From NCBI GenBank assembly GCA_963735495.1, contig CAVTLG010000011.1, positions 434,001 through 498,000 on the forward strand: a stretch of DNA of 64,000 bases. The letters are read 5' to 3'. Source of the stretch: CAVTLG01 sp963735495 (lineage in GTDB: Bacteria; Chloroflexota; Ktedonobacteria; Ktedonobacterales; Ktedonobacteraceae). The notes beneath the pieces were generated by a model that did no database searches, had not been told where the DNA came from, and saw only the letters and a program-made list of their open reading frames with translations. The position numbers were made by a program, and so were the translations under genes. Positions 55,620 through 64,000 of this stretch are shown piece after piece (the stretch's first letter is position 1; each line of letters begins with the position of its first letter).

Positions 55620-55973
55620 TTAATCCTGTTTCCCCCACTTCAAAGTAACCTGTAACTGCGCCTCTGAGGATGTATTCACCAGGACCGCGATGCCACCACT
55701 GAGTTTCACAGAAAGTTGTACTTCACAGGCAGCGGGTCGCGACTTTTCAGGGATCTTCTGTACTGTGTGAGCAACCTGCTCAGCGCAGATGTGAATCAGT
55801 TCCATTGCCTTCTGGAAAGCATCGTGCGCATCTGGCAAACGAGGACCTCTCAGTTCGTCATCAGAACCAGTGTCTTCGTATACATCATAGCTAGCTTCCT
55901 GCGCATCAACCTCAATATATATGGGAACCTCTTGCCCATCCTCATTTTTGACCATATCCCTCATGATAGCCAC
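55620..55973 (-). CDS. Trypco1 (CU044_2847-like) small protein
   Basis: This is a 117-residue protein starting at GTG 55973, 7 bases after AAGGAGG. The N-terminus VKNEDGQEVPIYIEVD, the helical middle with Asp/Glu-rich loop, and the end CEVQLSVKLSGGIAVLV...AQLQVTLKWG match the trypsin-co-occurring domain 1 plan. Such proteins are encoded next to NTPase-based conflict systems and trypsin- or CHAT-type proteases. It is the first gene of the minus-strand operon. Confidence 0.82.
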   Translation of the reverse strand: MAIMRDMVKNEDGQEVPIYIEVDAQEASYDVYEDTGSDDELRGPRLPDAHDAFQKAMELIHICAEQVAHTVQKIPEKSRPAACEVQLSVKLSGGIAVLVNTSSEAQLQVTLKWGKQD

Positions 55974-55986
55974 AACTGATCCTCCT

Positions 55987-56518
55987 TGAACACGCCCATC
56001 TAAAAGAAATATTGCTGCATATTTTCCTCTACCCCGTTTCCCTTTAATGGACGAAGACTCGATTTCTTTCCTCCATTGTATTATATACCTTCATTATTGT
56101 AGAGGAACTCTTCGGTCATCGTCAAGCGGGTTCGTGCAGGGAAAAGGAGCATTATCCCCTTACATAAAATACGCTGGAGAAGCTTTATTCTCGAAAGGCA
56201 AGCCTGAAGCCGAAAACCATCGCCTTGTGAAAAAATAAGACTTGACAAGCTAACGAAAATCCAGATAAACTATCGCTATAGAAAGACGCGCAAAATAGCG
56301 GGATAGAAACCCGTTTTTTTACTTAAAATCTCTTTCCGCTCCATGGTTCTCCATATAGTAGAAAGGGTATATAGCTTGCGAGGTTTTCGTTTGCTATCTC
56401 CTTCAATAGGAAGATGACTTTCCGCAACAACCCAGCTTGCAGCATTTACAGAGTCGTAGAGCGCGTTAAACCAACAGTATTGTCGATGTAGGTATGTAAC
56501 AGTCAAGGAAGGACTGGT
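55987..56518. other. Divergent intergenic region between the conflict operon and GH59
   Basis: It should contain both promoters. TTGACA at 56243-56248 with TAAACT 18 bases later is a possible plus-strand promoter. AT-rich runs near 56060-56110 could serve the minus-strand operon. No RNA gene or ORF with protein content was seen. Confidence 0.4.
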
Positions 56519-59427
56519 TTGCTACTTATGAAGAGGCGTTTTAATCGTCGGCGATTTTTGGAAATTTCCGCCGGGGCTACTATCGCAGCCACAGGTCTTA
56601 GCAGCGCCATCCCCGTGTATGCGCAGAGCGCTACCTCAACCTCAATCATACTCAATGGCAGCGGAAGTGGACGTATATTTGACGGCATCGGGGCCATCAG
56701 CGGAGGCGGCGGCAATTCACGCCTATTGATCAACTACCCCGAACCATTTCGCTCGCAGATCCTCGACTATCTCTTTAAACCCAACTATGGGGCCAGTCTG
56801 CACATCTTGAAGGTCGAGGTCGGCGGAGATACCAACTCAACCGATGGTGCCGAGCCAAGTTTTATGCACACGGCCACTGACCAGAATTTCAATCGCGGCT
56901 ACGAGTGGTGGCTGATGAAGGAGGCCAAAGCGCGCAATCCCAACATCAAGCTGTACGGCCTGGCCTGGGGCGCACCGGGCTGGATTGGCACAACCGGTGC
57001 CACGGTCTACGACACCAACAACCCTTTCTGGTCCGAAGATATGGTCAACTACTATATTGCCTGGATCAAAGGCGCGCGCTCCCAGCATGGTCTGACCATC
57101 GATTATATCGGCGGCTGGAACGAGCGCGGCTACAACGAGCAGTTTTATGAAGCCCTCAAGAGCGCCATACAGACTAACCACCTGCCAACCAAAATTGTCG
57201 GCGCAGACTCGGGCTGGGATGTCGCCGATGCCATGGTCAATGACGCGGCCTTCAATGCAGCAGTCGATATTGTGGGCGTCCACTACCCCTGTACCGGCGG
57301 TGATGGTGGCAGCGCGACCTCGTGTCCTAATACGTCCAACGCCAGAAGCCTGGGCAAGCCCTTATGGGCCAGCGAGAACGGTTCGCAGGACGAGAATACC
57401 GGAGCCACTGCCATGGCGCGCGCCATTAATCGTGGCTACATCGATGGAGATATGACCGCCTACATCAACTGGCCATTGATCGCCGCGATTTACCCCAACC
57501 TGCCCTACAACACAGTTGGTCTGATGGTTGCCAGCCAGCCCTGGTCCGGCAACTATAGCGTAGGCAAGCAGCTCTGGGTCACAGCCCACACCACACAGTT
57601 TACCCGGCCCGGCTGGCAGTATATCGATAGCGCCAGTGGTTATCTCGGGGGCAGTGATAGCAACGGCAGCTATGTGACGCTCAAATCTCCCCATGGCAAA
57701 GATTACAGCGTGATTATCGAGACCATGGACGCGACGGCCAGCCAGACCGTGAGCTTCCAGGTCAGTGCTGGTCTCTCGACCGGGACAGTCCATGTCTGGA
57801 GCACCAACCTCAGTTCGTCCAGTTCCAGCGACTACTTTGTACAGCAGGCCAGCGTTACACCCACAGATGGTACCTATACCGTCACCCTGCAACCCGGCTA
57901 TGTCTATACCCTTTCGACGACGAGCGGTCAGGGCAAAGACACCATAGTGGGACCACCGCCCGCGCCGCTGGGACTCCCCTACGCTGACAATTTTCGAGCG
58001 CTATGAGGTTGGGCAGGAGGCGCAATACTTCTCCGACATGAACGGGTCCTTTGAGATTGCCCCGGCTGGTGGTGGACGTCACGGTCGGGTCCTGCGCCAG
58101 ATGGCACCTACCGCGCCTATTAACTGGGATAACACCAGCGACCCCTATACGCTGCTGGGCGATCTCGCCTGGACCGACTATACGGTGACGAGCGATGTGC
58201 TCCTGGAGCAATCCGGCTATGTCGAGCTACTGGGTCGCGTCGGCACACAGGCGGGCTTCTCACCAGCCAACATCAACGCCTATTATCTGCGCGTGACCGA
58301 TGGCGGTGCCTGGAGCATTCTGAAGAACACCTCGGGCGGAACACTCAGTACGCTTGCCTCCGGCACGGTCTCCGCGCTCGGTACCCACACCTGGCACACG
58401 CTGGCGCTGAGTTTCCAGGGCAGCACCATCAGCGCAACGATTGATGGCACAACCGTCAGTACAGTCACGGATAGCAGGTATAGCTCAGGCCAGGTCGGTG
58501 TAGGCGTCAGTGGCTGGCAGAACGCACAGTTTGACAATTTCAGCGTGACCTCCAGCACGACCGGCGTACCCGGCACCTCCTACAAGCTCGTTAACCGCCA
58601 TAGTGGCCTCGTGCTCGACGTCGCAGGGGCCGCGACCACGAATGGCGCGCTGATCATTCAGTCCACCGATAGTAACGCCAGCAGTCAGCAATGGCAGCTA
58701 GTCGCGGTAGGCAATGGCACAATTAAGCTGGTGAACCACAACAGCGGCCTCGTGCTCGAACGTGCCACAGCCATCCACATCCAGAGAGGTGCAACTTGAG
58801 CAGTGGAGCGACGATGGCAAGGCGAACGAGCAATGGCAGTTTATCAGCGTGGGCGATGGCTACTACGCTATCGTTAACCAGCAAAGCCGCCAGGTCGTCG
58901 AAGTCGCGGGGGCCTCGACTGCGAATGGCGGCGCAGTCATTCTGGGACGCGACACCTGCGCCGCCAATCAACAATGGCAACTGTTCGCCGTGCCCACTGC
59001 TGGCGCAACCTACGAGCTGGTCAATCGCAACAGCGGACTGGTCATGGATGTCTCGGGAAAGTCAACCTCTAACGGTGGCATAGTCATCCAGTGGCCCACC
59101 CACGACGGGGCGAACCAGCATTGGCGCTTCGTTGACGCGGGCGGTGGCTACTTCACCCTGGTCAACGTCAACAGTGGGCTGGCGCTCGAAGTACCGGGCC
59201 AATCCACCTCCAAGGGAGTGCAACTCGACCAGTGGAGTAGCAATGGCGGAGCCAATCAACAATGGCTTTTCAGTAGCGCTGGTGCAGGCTACTATACGAT
59301 TACGGGCAAACAGAGTGGTCTGCTCGTGGCCGTAGCTGGTTCCTCCACTACAGAGGGTACGGCGGTCATCCAGTGGCCCGCCGATAACGGCACTGAGCAA
59401 CAGTGGTCGCTTTCACCCACTTCATAG
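56519..59427 (+). pseudogene. Secreted GH59 galactocerebrosidase-like enzyme with ricin-type tail, two frameshifts
   Basis: Segment 1 (56519-58006) has a twin-arginine signal (RRRFLEISAGATIAATG) and a GH59 catalytic domain: RIFDGIGAISGGGGNSRLL, acid/base Glu202 in GGWNERGY and nucleophile Glu286 in LWASENGSQ. It stops early because of an extra T in AATTTTCGAG (about 57988-57991). Segment 2 (to 58799) carries the rest of the GH59 beta domain and the first beta-trefoil motif, ending after an extra base near 58762. Segment 3 (58762-59427) encodes further QxW ricin-type (CBM13) repeats. Without the two extra bases it is one protein of about 968 residues. The catalytic domain alone might still be exported. 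Target: beta-galactosyl linkages. Confidence 0.88.
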
Positions 59428-59512
59428 AGGCAGAAGCTACGCCTGCGCCGACGCTGGGGGTGATCGCGTAGGGACAATCCCCATAGGCGCGAACGGAAAA
59501 AACGCTGAGTTT

Positions 59513-59594
59513 CGGGTAGGGGCGTGTCCTTGCGTGCGCCCTGGTGGTTCGCATCGTGGCCTCCAGGGCGGTCGCAAGGACACGCCCCTACCCG
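59513..59594. repeat. Dispersed palindromic repeat, copy E
   Basis: The best-preserved copy: a 22-bp perfect inverted pair at 59513-59534 and 59573-59594 (core GGGTAGGGGCGTGTCCTTGC). The 59428-59757 interval holds no gene. A fragment of the second repeat type (CGTAGGGACAATCCCC) lies at 59467-59482. Confidence 0.93.
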
Positions 59595-59757
59595 CTCGTC
59601 CTCGTGAGAACGGAGCCAGGAAAGGTGGCAACCTTCCCGGTATTTCCTTTTTTGCATCTGATGCATCACGCTAGAAACTCATCTCTTCTTACGTTCGCGC
59701 CTATGGGGACAATCCCTTGCAGTTATCCACCATGGATGCGAGACCGAACTTGAGCCA

Positions 59758-61638
59758 CTAGCGGTATGCTTCTGCCTGGAGATTAAATAGCTCGGCATAG
59801 CGCTCTTCTAAGGCCATCAATTCCTGATGGGTACCATTCTCGATAATGTGTCCGTTCTCCAAAACAAAGATACGGTCAGCCATGCGTACGGTACTGAAGC
59901 GATGACTGATAAAGAGGGCCGTCTTATTGGTGGTCAAGGCTCGGAAATGCTTGAATACCTCGTACTCGGCTCGTGCATCCAGCGCGCTGGTAGGCTCATC
60001 CAACGCCAGGATGTATGCATCACGGATAAACGCACGTGCCAGAGCTATCTTCTGCCATTCGCCTCCGCTCAACTGCGTACTCTCCTCCAGATTTTTAAAC
60101 CAGCGTCCCAGCGTGGTCTCGTAGCTGTACGGGAGCTTTTCTATGACCGCGTCCGCGCCGCTTTTTCGTGCCGCGCTGATGACGAGTTCGTTATCTTCAA
60201 TTGCTTCAATGCGCCCAACGCCAATATTCTCACGCGCCGTCAGATAATAGTTCACAAAATCCTGGAAAATCACGCCGATGCGTCTGCGCAACTCTTCCAG
60301 GCTATAGACACGGATATCTTTTCCTCCGATCAGGATCTCTCCCTCGTCTGGCTCGTAGAGACGTGTGAGGAGCTTGACCAGCGTCGTTTTGCCAGCGCCA
60401 TTGTGTCCCACCAGAGCAATCGTCTCGCCAGCACGAATCTTAAAACTGACCTGTTTCAGCGTCGCTTCTGTCTCTGGGTCCTTGCCAGGATAAGTGAAAC
60501 TCACGTTGCGAAACTCGATATCTTGTCCATAGCCCTGCTCCGCTGGCTCAAATGGCTGCGGATCGGCTGGCGACAGGATCTTCGATTGATAGCCGAGAAA
60601 CTCGAAGAGCATGTTGATATAGAGCGCGTTCTCGTAGGTGCTGGAGACACTGTTTAACAAGGACTGAAAATTTTGTCCGACCTGTGTCGCCGTCTGTGTA
60701 TACAATGTGAGCCCACCCAGCGTAATGCGACCCGCTATTGCCTGCAAGGCAACGTAGATGTAAATACCTGTATTGACAACACTGGTGAGGTTCGACCAGC
60801 CAAAATTCGTCAGATAGCGACGCAGTGCAAGTTGCCGGTCTTGCAGATACAACTTTTTCGCCAGCGTCTGGAAACGATTGACAAAAAAGTCGTTCAGATT
60901 GAAGAGCTTGATCTCCTTCGTGTACGTATCGGTCGTCAGTAGCCGTGTAAAATAGTCCATCAGACGACGCTCTGGCGATTGACGACGCATCTGGCGATAG
61001 CCCTTCCATCCATAGCGCGTACTAAAGATAAATGCCGGTATCGGCATAATCAGCGAGATGACCGCCAGCCACCAGACCAGATGGAAGAGCAAAAAGAGCA
61101 GTGAGGCCATCGTAATCAACGTCTGTCCCAGTCCGAACGTCTGCGCGATCATGCTGGTCGGCTGATACGAGGACTGATTGGCGGCCTGGCGGATCTTATC
61201 ATAGGACTCTGGATTTTCAAAAAAAGAGAGATCAAGCCCTCCCGCCTGCTTGAGAATATCCAACTGGATGCGGTTAGAGACCAGCTCCTGTAAGAGCTGC
61301 TGCACAATATTACTCAAGGCGTTAAGCAAGCCGGAGAACAATGTGATCCCTATTTGTAGTCCAATCGGCCACCAGATCGGAGCCGGGCTTTGCTGATGAA
61401 TGGCCTTTACGACACCATCAATCACAAGTGCTGTAATCGAGATACTGATCGCTGGTACCAAACCCTGCAAGATATCCAATAGCCCCAACGCTAGCGTCAA
61501 GAAGCGATGGGTCTCCCAGACCAGGCGCAAGACACGCGGCAGGCTGGCAAGTGTACGGGGCACGTTTTTTAAGCTAAACTTCTCTTCGTTATTCTGTCTC
61601 CTACCAGATCCCCTGGCAGTGCCTCTTTGATCGTTCAT
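59758..61638 (-). CDS. ABC exporter, fused permease and ATPase
   Basis: A 626-residue half-transporter. The six-helix membrane domain (about 40-340) is followed by a nucleotide-binding domain (about 375-620) with Walker A VGHNGAGKTT, Q-loop VIFQDFVNYY, signature QLSGGEWQ, Walker B ILALDEPTSALD and H-loop FISHRFST. It should work as a homodimer or with another half-transporter to export a lipid, peptide or drug. A second exporter, cut by the window edge, lies beyond the PadR gene, which suggests a regulated pair. Confidence 0.95.
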   Translation of the reverse strand: MNDQRGTARGSGRRQNNEEKFSLKNVPRTLASLPRVLRLVWETHRFLTLALGLLDILQGLVPAISISITALVIDGVVKAIHQQSPAPIWWPIGLQIGITLFSGLLNALSNIVQQLLQELVSNRIQLDILKQAGGLDLSFFENPESYDKIRQAANQSSYQPTSMIAQTFGLGQTLITMASLLFLLFHLVWWLAVISLIMPIPAFIFSTRYGWKGYRQMRRQSPERRLMDYFTRLLTTDTYTKEIKLFNLNDFFVNRFQTLAKKLYLQDRQLALRRYLTNFGWSNLTSVVNTGIYIYVALQAIAGRITLGGLTLYTQTATQVGQNFQSLLNSVSSTYENALYINMLFEFLGYQSKILSPADPQPFEPAEQGYGQDIEFRNVSFTYPGKDPETEATLKQVSFKIRAGETIALVGHNGAGKTTLVKLLTRLYEPDEGEILIGGKDIRVYSLEELRRRIGVIFQDFVNYYLTARENIGVGRIEAIEDNELVISAARKSGADAVIEKLPYSYETTLGRWFKNLEESTQLSGGEWQKIALARAFIRDAYILALDEPTSALDARAEYEVFKHFRALTTNKTALFISHRFSTVRMADRIFVLENGHIIENGTHQELMALEERYAELFNLQAEAYR

Positions 61639-61778
61639 ATTTGTCTCTTTAATGTTTTATGCAGGAATAACGCTACGTAAGCTGTCACCATCCTCACCCT
61701 CGCACCATCTGGCTGGTCTCCCTGTCCGGGTGGTGCACGCCAGCAGGGAAGCCAGAGAGAGACCAGGGACGCGGATGC

Positions 61779-63146
61779 TCAGGCTCGCTGCGGCTCTGTC
61801 TTTGCTAGCACAACGGAGATGGTCATACCGGTGTTGATGGGAAGCGCGATGGAGCACAGTGCGGAGTTGCTGCTAGCGCTCTGATTGTACGCGCGAATGC
61901 CTGAATTGCGTGGGTCCGTGGCATCCTGAACGCGTAGCCCGCTTCCCCCTCGGATGCAATTGTCAGCCACAATGATGCTGCCCGGACGCGCGAGCTGGAT
62001 CGCCCACGCGAGGTACTGCGGGTAGGGATCTTTATCGGCATCAATAAAGATCAAGTCGAATGGTCCCTCTGCCGCAAGGCCTGGCAGCGTCTCAAGCGCC
62101 GGGCCGACGCGTACCTCAGCGCGGTCATCCACCTGGGCCTGGCGGAACGACTCACGCACCACCTCGGCATGGATAGCATCAATTTCCAGGGTAATCAGCC
62201 GTCCGTCCGCAGGCAAGGCACGCGCCAGCCAGATACCACTATACCCCGCCAGCGCACCGATCTCCAGGATTTTGCGGGCCTGACAGGCTGTGGCCAGAAC
62301 CTGTAAGAGCTTGCCTTGCAGCGCAGAGATCTGAATGGGAGGCAGACCGTGCTCTCTGGCCCTGACCAACGTTTGCCGTAACGCTTCGTCCTCGGACACA
62401 AACACCTGAGCGATGGCCTCCTCCAACTCGCGAGCATTGACCTGAGAGTCATGAGATCCAGTGCTCACCTGCTGAGGAGCGGAGCTACGCGTGAGCAAAT
62501 CACGGATCTCGCTCTTGCTGCGCTCAAGCGCCTGGCGCAGCGGCAGAAGGCTTTGCTGATCAGCCTGCTGCGTTAGCATGCGCACCCCTTTTTCCACCGT
62601 GCGTTGCAGATCCTGGAGTTCCTCGTAGACAAACTCGGTCTCAAGCAGCGTGGCAGGAGGCGGCACGGGATGTCCATAACGCTCCCAAAACTCCCGGGTG
62701 AAATCCACGTGGGTCTGTAGGTCCGTCTCTCCCGTCTCGGTCAGGCGATAGACACTTTTTTCGTCCGCCCGCTCCGCCAGAATCAGTCCTTGATCCTCTA
62801 AGAGTTGTAAGGTCGGATAAACGGTTCCCGCGCTGGGAGCATAGCGGCCATGGGTCTGTTCTTCCAGCCACTTGATAATCTCATAGCCATGTTTGGGACC
62901 AGGACGCAGAGCATCGAGCAGGAGATAGCGCAGCATGCCGCGCTCGACCCGCGCCCGGCGCAGCACACCCCGCGATCCATCTTCGTCTGCAGAACGCCAA
63001 GACGTGTGACGGCGCGATCCCTCCCTCTGCCCTCCGCGCTCCGCGTGTTCAAATTCCTCGTGATGATGCGGCCCTTCCCCTCGTCCCCGACGGCCCCTGC
63101 GTTCCGGGCGCTCCGACTCCTCGTGATGATGATCATTCTCCATCAT
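61779..63146 (-). CDS. PadR-type regulator fused to an O-methyltransferase
   Basis: A 455-residue fusion. A His/Arg/Glu-rich N-terminus (1-65) precedes a PadR winged helix (about 70-150; LRPGPKHGYEIIKWLEEQTHGRYAPSAGTVYPTLQLLEDQGLI pattern seen in pieces). A coiled linker (170-220) then leads to a class I SAM methyltransferase (235-450) with motif ILEIGALAGYSGIW, LITLEID and the metal-site FIDADKDPYPQYL, as in catechol/caffeoyl-CoA O-methyltransferases. Such a protein could sense a phenolic compound or SAM and repress its own and exporter genes. Its start region is duplicated upstream (63209-63337). Confidence 0.9.
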   Translation of the reverse strand: MMENDHHHEESERPERRGRRGRGEGPHHHEEFEHAERGGQREGSRRHTSWRSADEDGSRGVLRRARVERGMLRYLLLDALRPGPKHGYEIIKWLEEQTHGRYAPSAGTVYPTLQLLEDQGLILAERADEKSVYRLTETGETDLQTHVDFTREFWERYGHPVPPPATLLETEFVYEELQDLQRTVEKGVRMLTQQADQQSLLPLRQALERSKSEIRDLLTRSSAPQQVSTGSHDSQVNARELEEAIAQVFVSEDEALRQTLVRAREHGLPPIQISALQGKLLQVLATACQARKILEIGALAGYSGIWLARALPADGRLITLEIDAIHAEVVRESFRQAQVDDRAEVRVGPALETLPGLAAEGPFDLIFIDADKDPYPQYLAWAIQLARPGSIIVADNCIRGGSGLRVQDATDPRNSGIRAYNQSASSNSALCSIALPINTGMTISVVLAKTEPQRA

Positions 63147-63170
63147 GGATTGCTTCCCTTTCTTCTTATA

Positions 63171-63205
63171 AAAGATATGTCTTTAATAATTAAAAGATAC
63201 ATCTT
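63171..63205 (-). promoter_or_regulatory. Inverted-repeat operator A of the PadR gene (putative)
   Basis: AAAGATATGTCTTT (63171-63184) and AAAAGATACATCTT (63192-63205) form an imperfect dyad 25 bases before the PadR start. ATGT...ACAT symmetry is typical of PadR sites. The same arrangement recurs 131 bp upstream. Confidence 0.6.
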
Positions 63206-63208
63206 ATT

Positions 63209-63277
63209 TTAGAGGCTGTCAAGCCCCTCATGCAATCCGCGCTCAAATTCCTCGTAGTGATGGTTGCCATCCATCAT
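63209..63277 (-). other. Duplicated PadR start region, now a 22-residue frame
   Basis: It reads MMDGNHHYEEFERGLHEGLD and stops at TAA 63209-63211. The start, its GGGAAGCAATCCATGATGG ribosome region and His-rich beginning copy those of the PadR gene (MMENDHHHEES). It is either a remnant of a tandem duplication or a leader peptide. Confidence 0.6.
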
Positions 63278-63296
63278 GGATTGCTTCCCTCCTTAC

Positions 63297-63337
63297 AAAA
63301 AAGATATGTCTTTTAATAAAAAAGGCATATCTTTTTT
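63297..63337 (-). promoter_or_regulatory. Inverted-repeat operator B (putative)
   Basis: AAAAAAGATATGTCTTTT (63297-63314) and AAAAGGCATATCTTTTTT (63320-63337) pair with one mismatch. It is the upstream copy of operator A, and better preserved. It could also act as a bidirectional hairpin terminator. Confidence 0.6.
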
Positions 63338-63846
63338 GGGAGGTTGTCAAGTCTTTCGCCACCTCCGATCTGTTTGTGTCTGTGCACACAATGTTGGCCG
63401 TTATGCGATTGCATCTGGCACTACCCATAACCATGTCTCTCCACAAATGGCGGCATTTTCTCTTCACGTGGCTCAAAGGGGAAGGAGTCTACCAGATTAA
63501 CGTTACATCTAATGTATGATTATACCTGGGAAAAACTATAATGTAGCAATTACAAATTTTCTTGTTCTTTTTGATTTCGTATCAACCAATGCAATGAATC
63601 GCGCCTGTCTTGTACCATTTTAGCACAAACAAACCATCACCTAATTTAGAGGAGTAAGTGCCTCAATTACATCCTTACTGAACACGCCAAAGAGGCCGAA
63701 CTGAGGCGGCGCTTGCTGCTCACGAGCGTATATAAGCAATCTGCGGAGCACATGAGCGTTAGGAACCTCCCCGAAAAGCACACATACAGGTAAATGGTAA
63801 CACATGATTATCTTTGAGGCCAGAAAAGTGTTATTTATCAGGAACT
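63338..63846. other. Gene-free region before the right-edge exporter
   Basis: No protein-like frame or RNA gene is seen. AT-rich stretches at 63515-63560 and 63630-63650 are present. Confidence 0.4.
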
Positions 63847-64000
63847 TTAGACACCTACGATCTCGCCATTTTGCACCTGTGCCTGGATCAAGTGAGCATA
63901 AAAGCCGTTTTGTTGTAATAACTGCTGATGATTGCCCATCTCCACGATGCGGCCACGGTCCAGGACCAGGATCACATTCGCGTTCCGAATGGTACTCAAT
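63847..64000 (-). CDS. C-terminal end of an ABC exporter ATPase (cut by window edge)
   Basis: The minus strand reads LSTIRNANVILVLDRGRIVE, then MGNHQQLLQQNGFYAHLIQAQ and ends at TAA 63847-63849. This is the region just after the H-loop of an ABC exporter nucleotide-binding domain (D-RG-IVE-G-H--LL---G-Y--L---Q). Only 50 codons are inside the window. With the exporter at 59758 it may form a heterodimeric pair flanking the PadR gene. Confidence 0.88.
   Translation of the reverse strand, partial: LSTIRNANVILVLDRGRIVEMGNHQQLLQQNGFYAHLIQAQVQNGEIVGV

Overview
The window looks like a chromosome of a Ktedonobacteria-type member of Chloroflexota: a mycelial, Gram-positive-like soil bacterium with a large genome. 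This is inference. It rests on mid-to-high GC, many GTG and TTG starts behind strong Shine-Dalgarno sites, lipoprotein and Thr/Pro-rich surface proteins, IS701- and ISL3-type transposases with their usual passenger genes, PadR-methyltransferase and exporter genes, and many intergenic palindromic repeats.

Layout. 1-8.4 kb holds cell-surface genes: a zinc-ribbon/BACON membrane protein, a PknB-like Ser/Thr kinase, an L,D-transpeptidase lipoprotein and a C39-like secreted protease. 8.6-21 kb is one co-directional envelope-glycan block: GT2, GT4, sugar epimerase, flippase-like membrane protein, HlyD-like adaptor, TPR membrane protein, GT39-type transferase and a GH76-like lipoprotein, followed by an alpha/beta hydrolase. 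22.6-24.5 kb is a two-gene ATPase-HNH pair resembling Septu (PtuAB). 25.9-28.9 kb pairs a beta-phosphoglucomutase-type HAD with a GH65 phosphorylase. A tRNA-Glu at 29.06 kb opens a mobile and defence-gene scrapyard up to 43 kb. This contains an ISL3 element broken by a small insertion, a NERD-like gene stump, and a McrBC/DUF2357-type restriction pair whose second gene is split by a 1.5 kb IS with a 7-bp target duplication. It also contains three IS701 transposase pieces, a Tn554-like triple-gene transposon sitting between two of them, and a 5-repeat CRISPR array without cas genes.

The most interesting region is 43.7-56.0 kb. Two convergent gene sets form a MoxR/vWA-type NTP-dependent conflict system. 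The plus strand carries a small protein, a SWIM zinc-finger protein and a WGR plus beta-propeller plus jacalin-like protein. The minus strand carries a trypco1 protein, a MoxR/ChlI ATPase, a ChlD/vWA protein (frame-shifted), a CHAT protease and a 1152-residue protein. That last protein has the ends of a type I restriction HsdR subunit (nuclease and helicase motifs decayed, C-terminal domain preserved), with a nucleoside-phosphorylase-like domain and a TIR domain in place of the helicase's second half. I know of no named system with this architecture.

56.5-64 kb carries a GH59 galactosidase with ricin-type repeats (two frameshifts), an ABC exporter, a PadR-O-methyltransferase fusion with a duplicated leader, and the tail of another ABC exporter. 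Several genes here (tnpB, the vWA gene, GH59 twice) are broken by single-base changes, so either true decay or indel-type sequencing error must be kept in mind.
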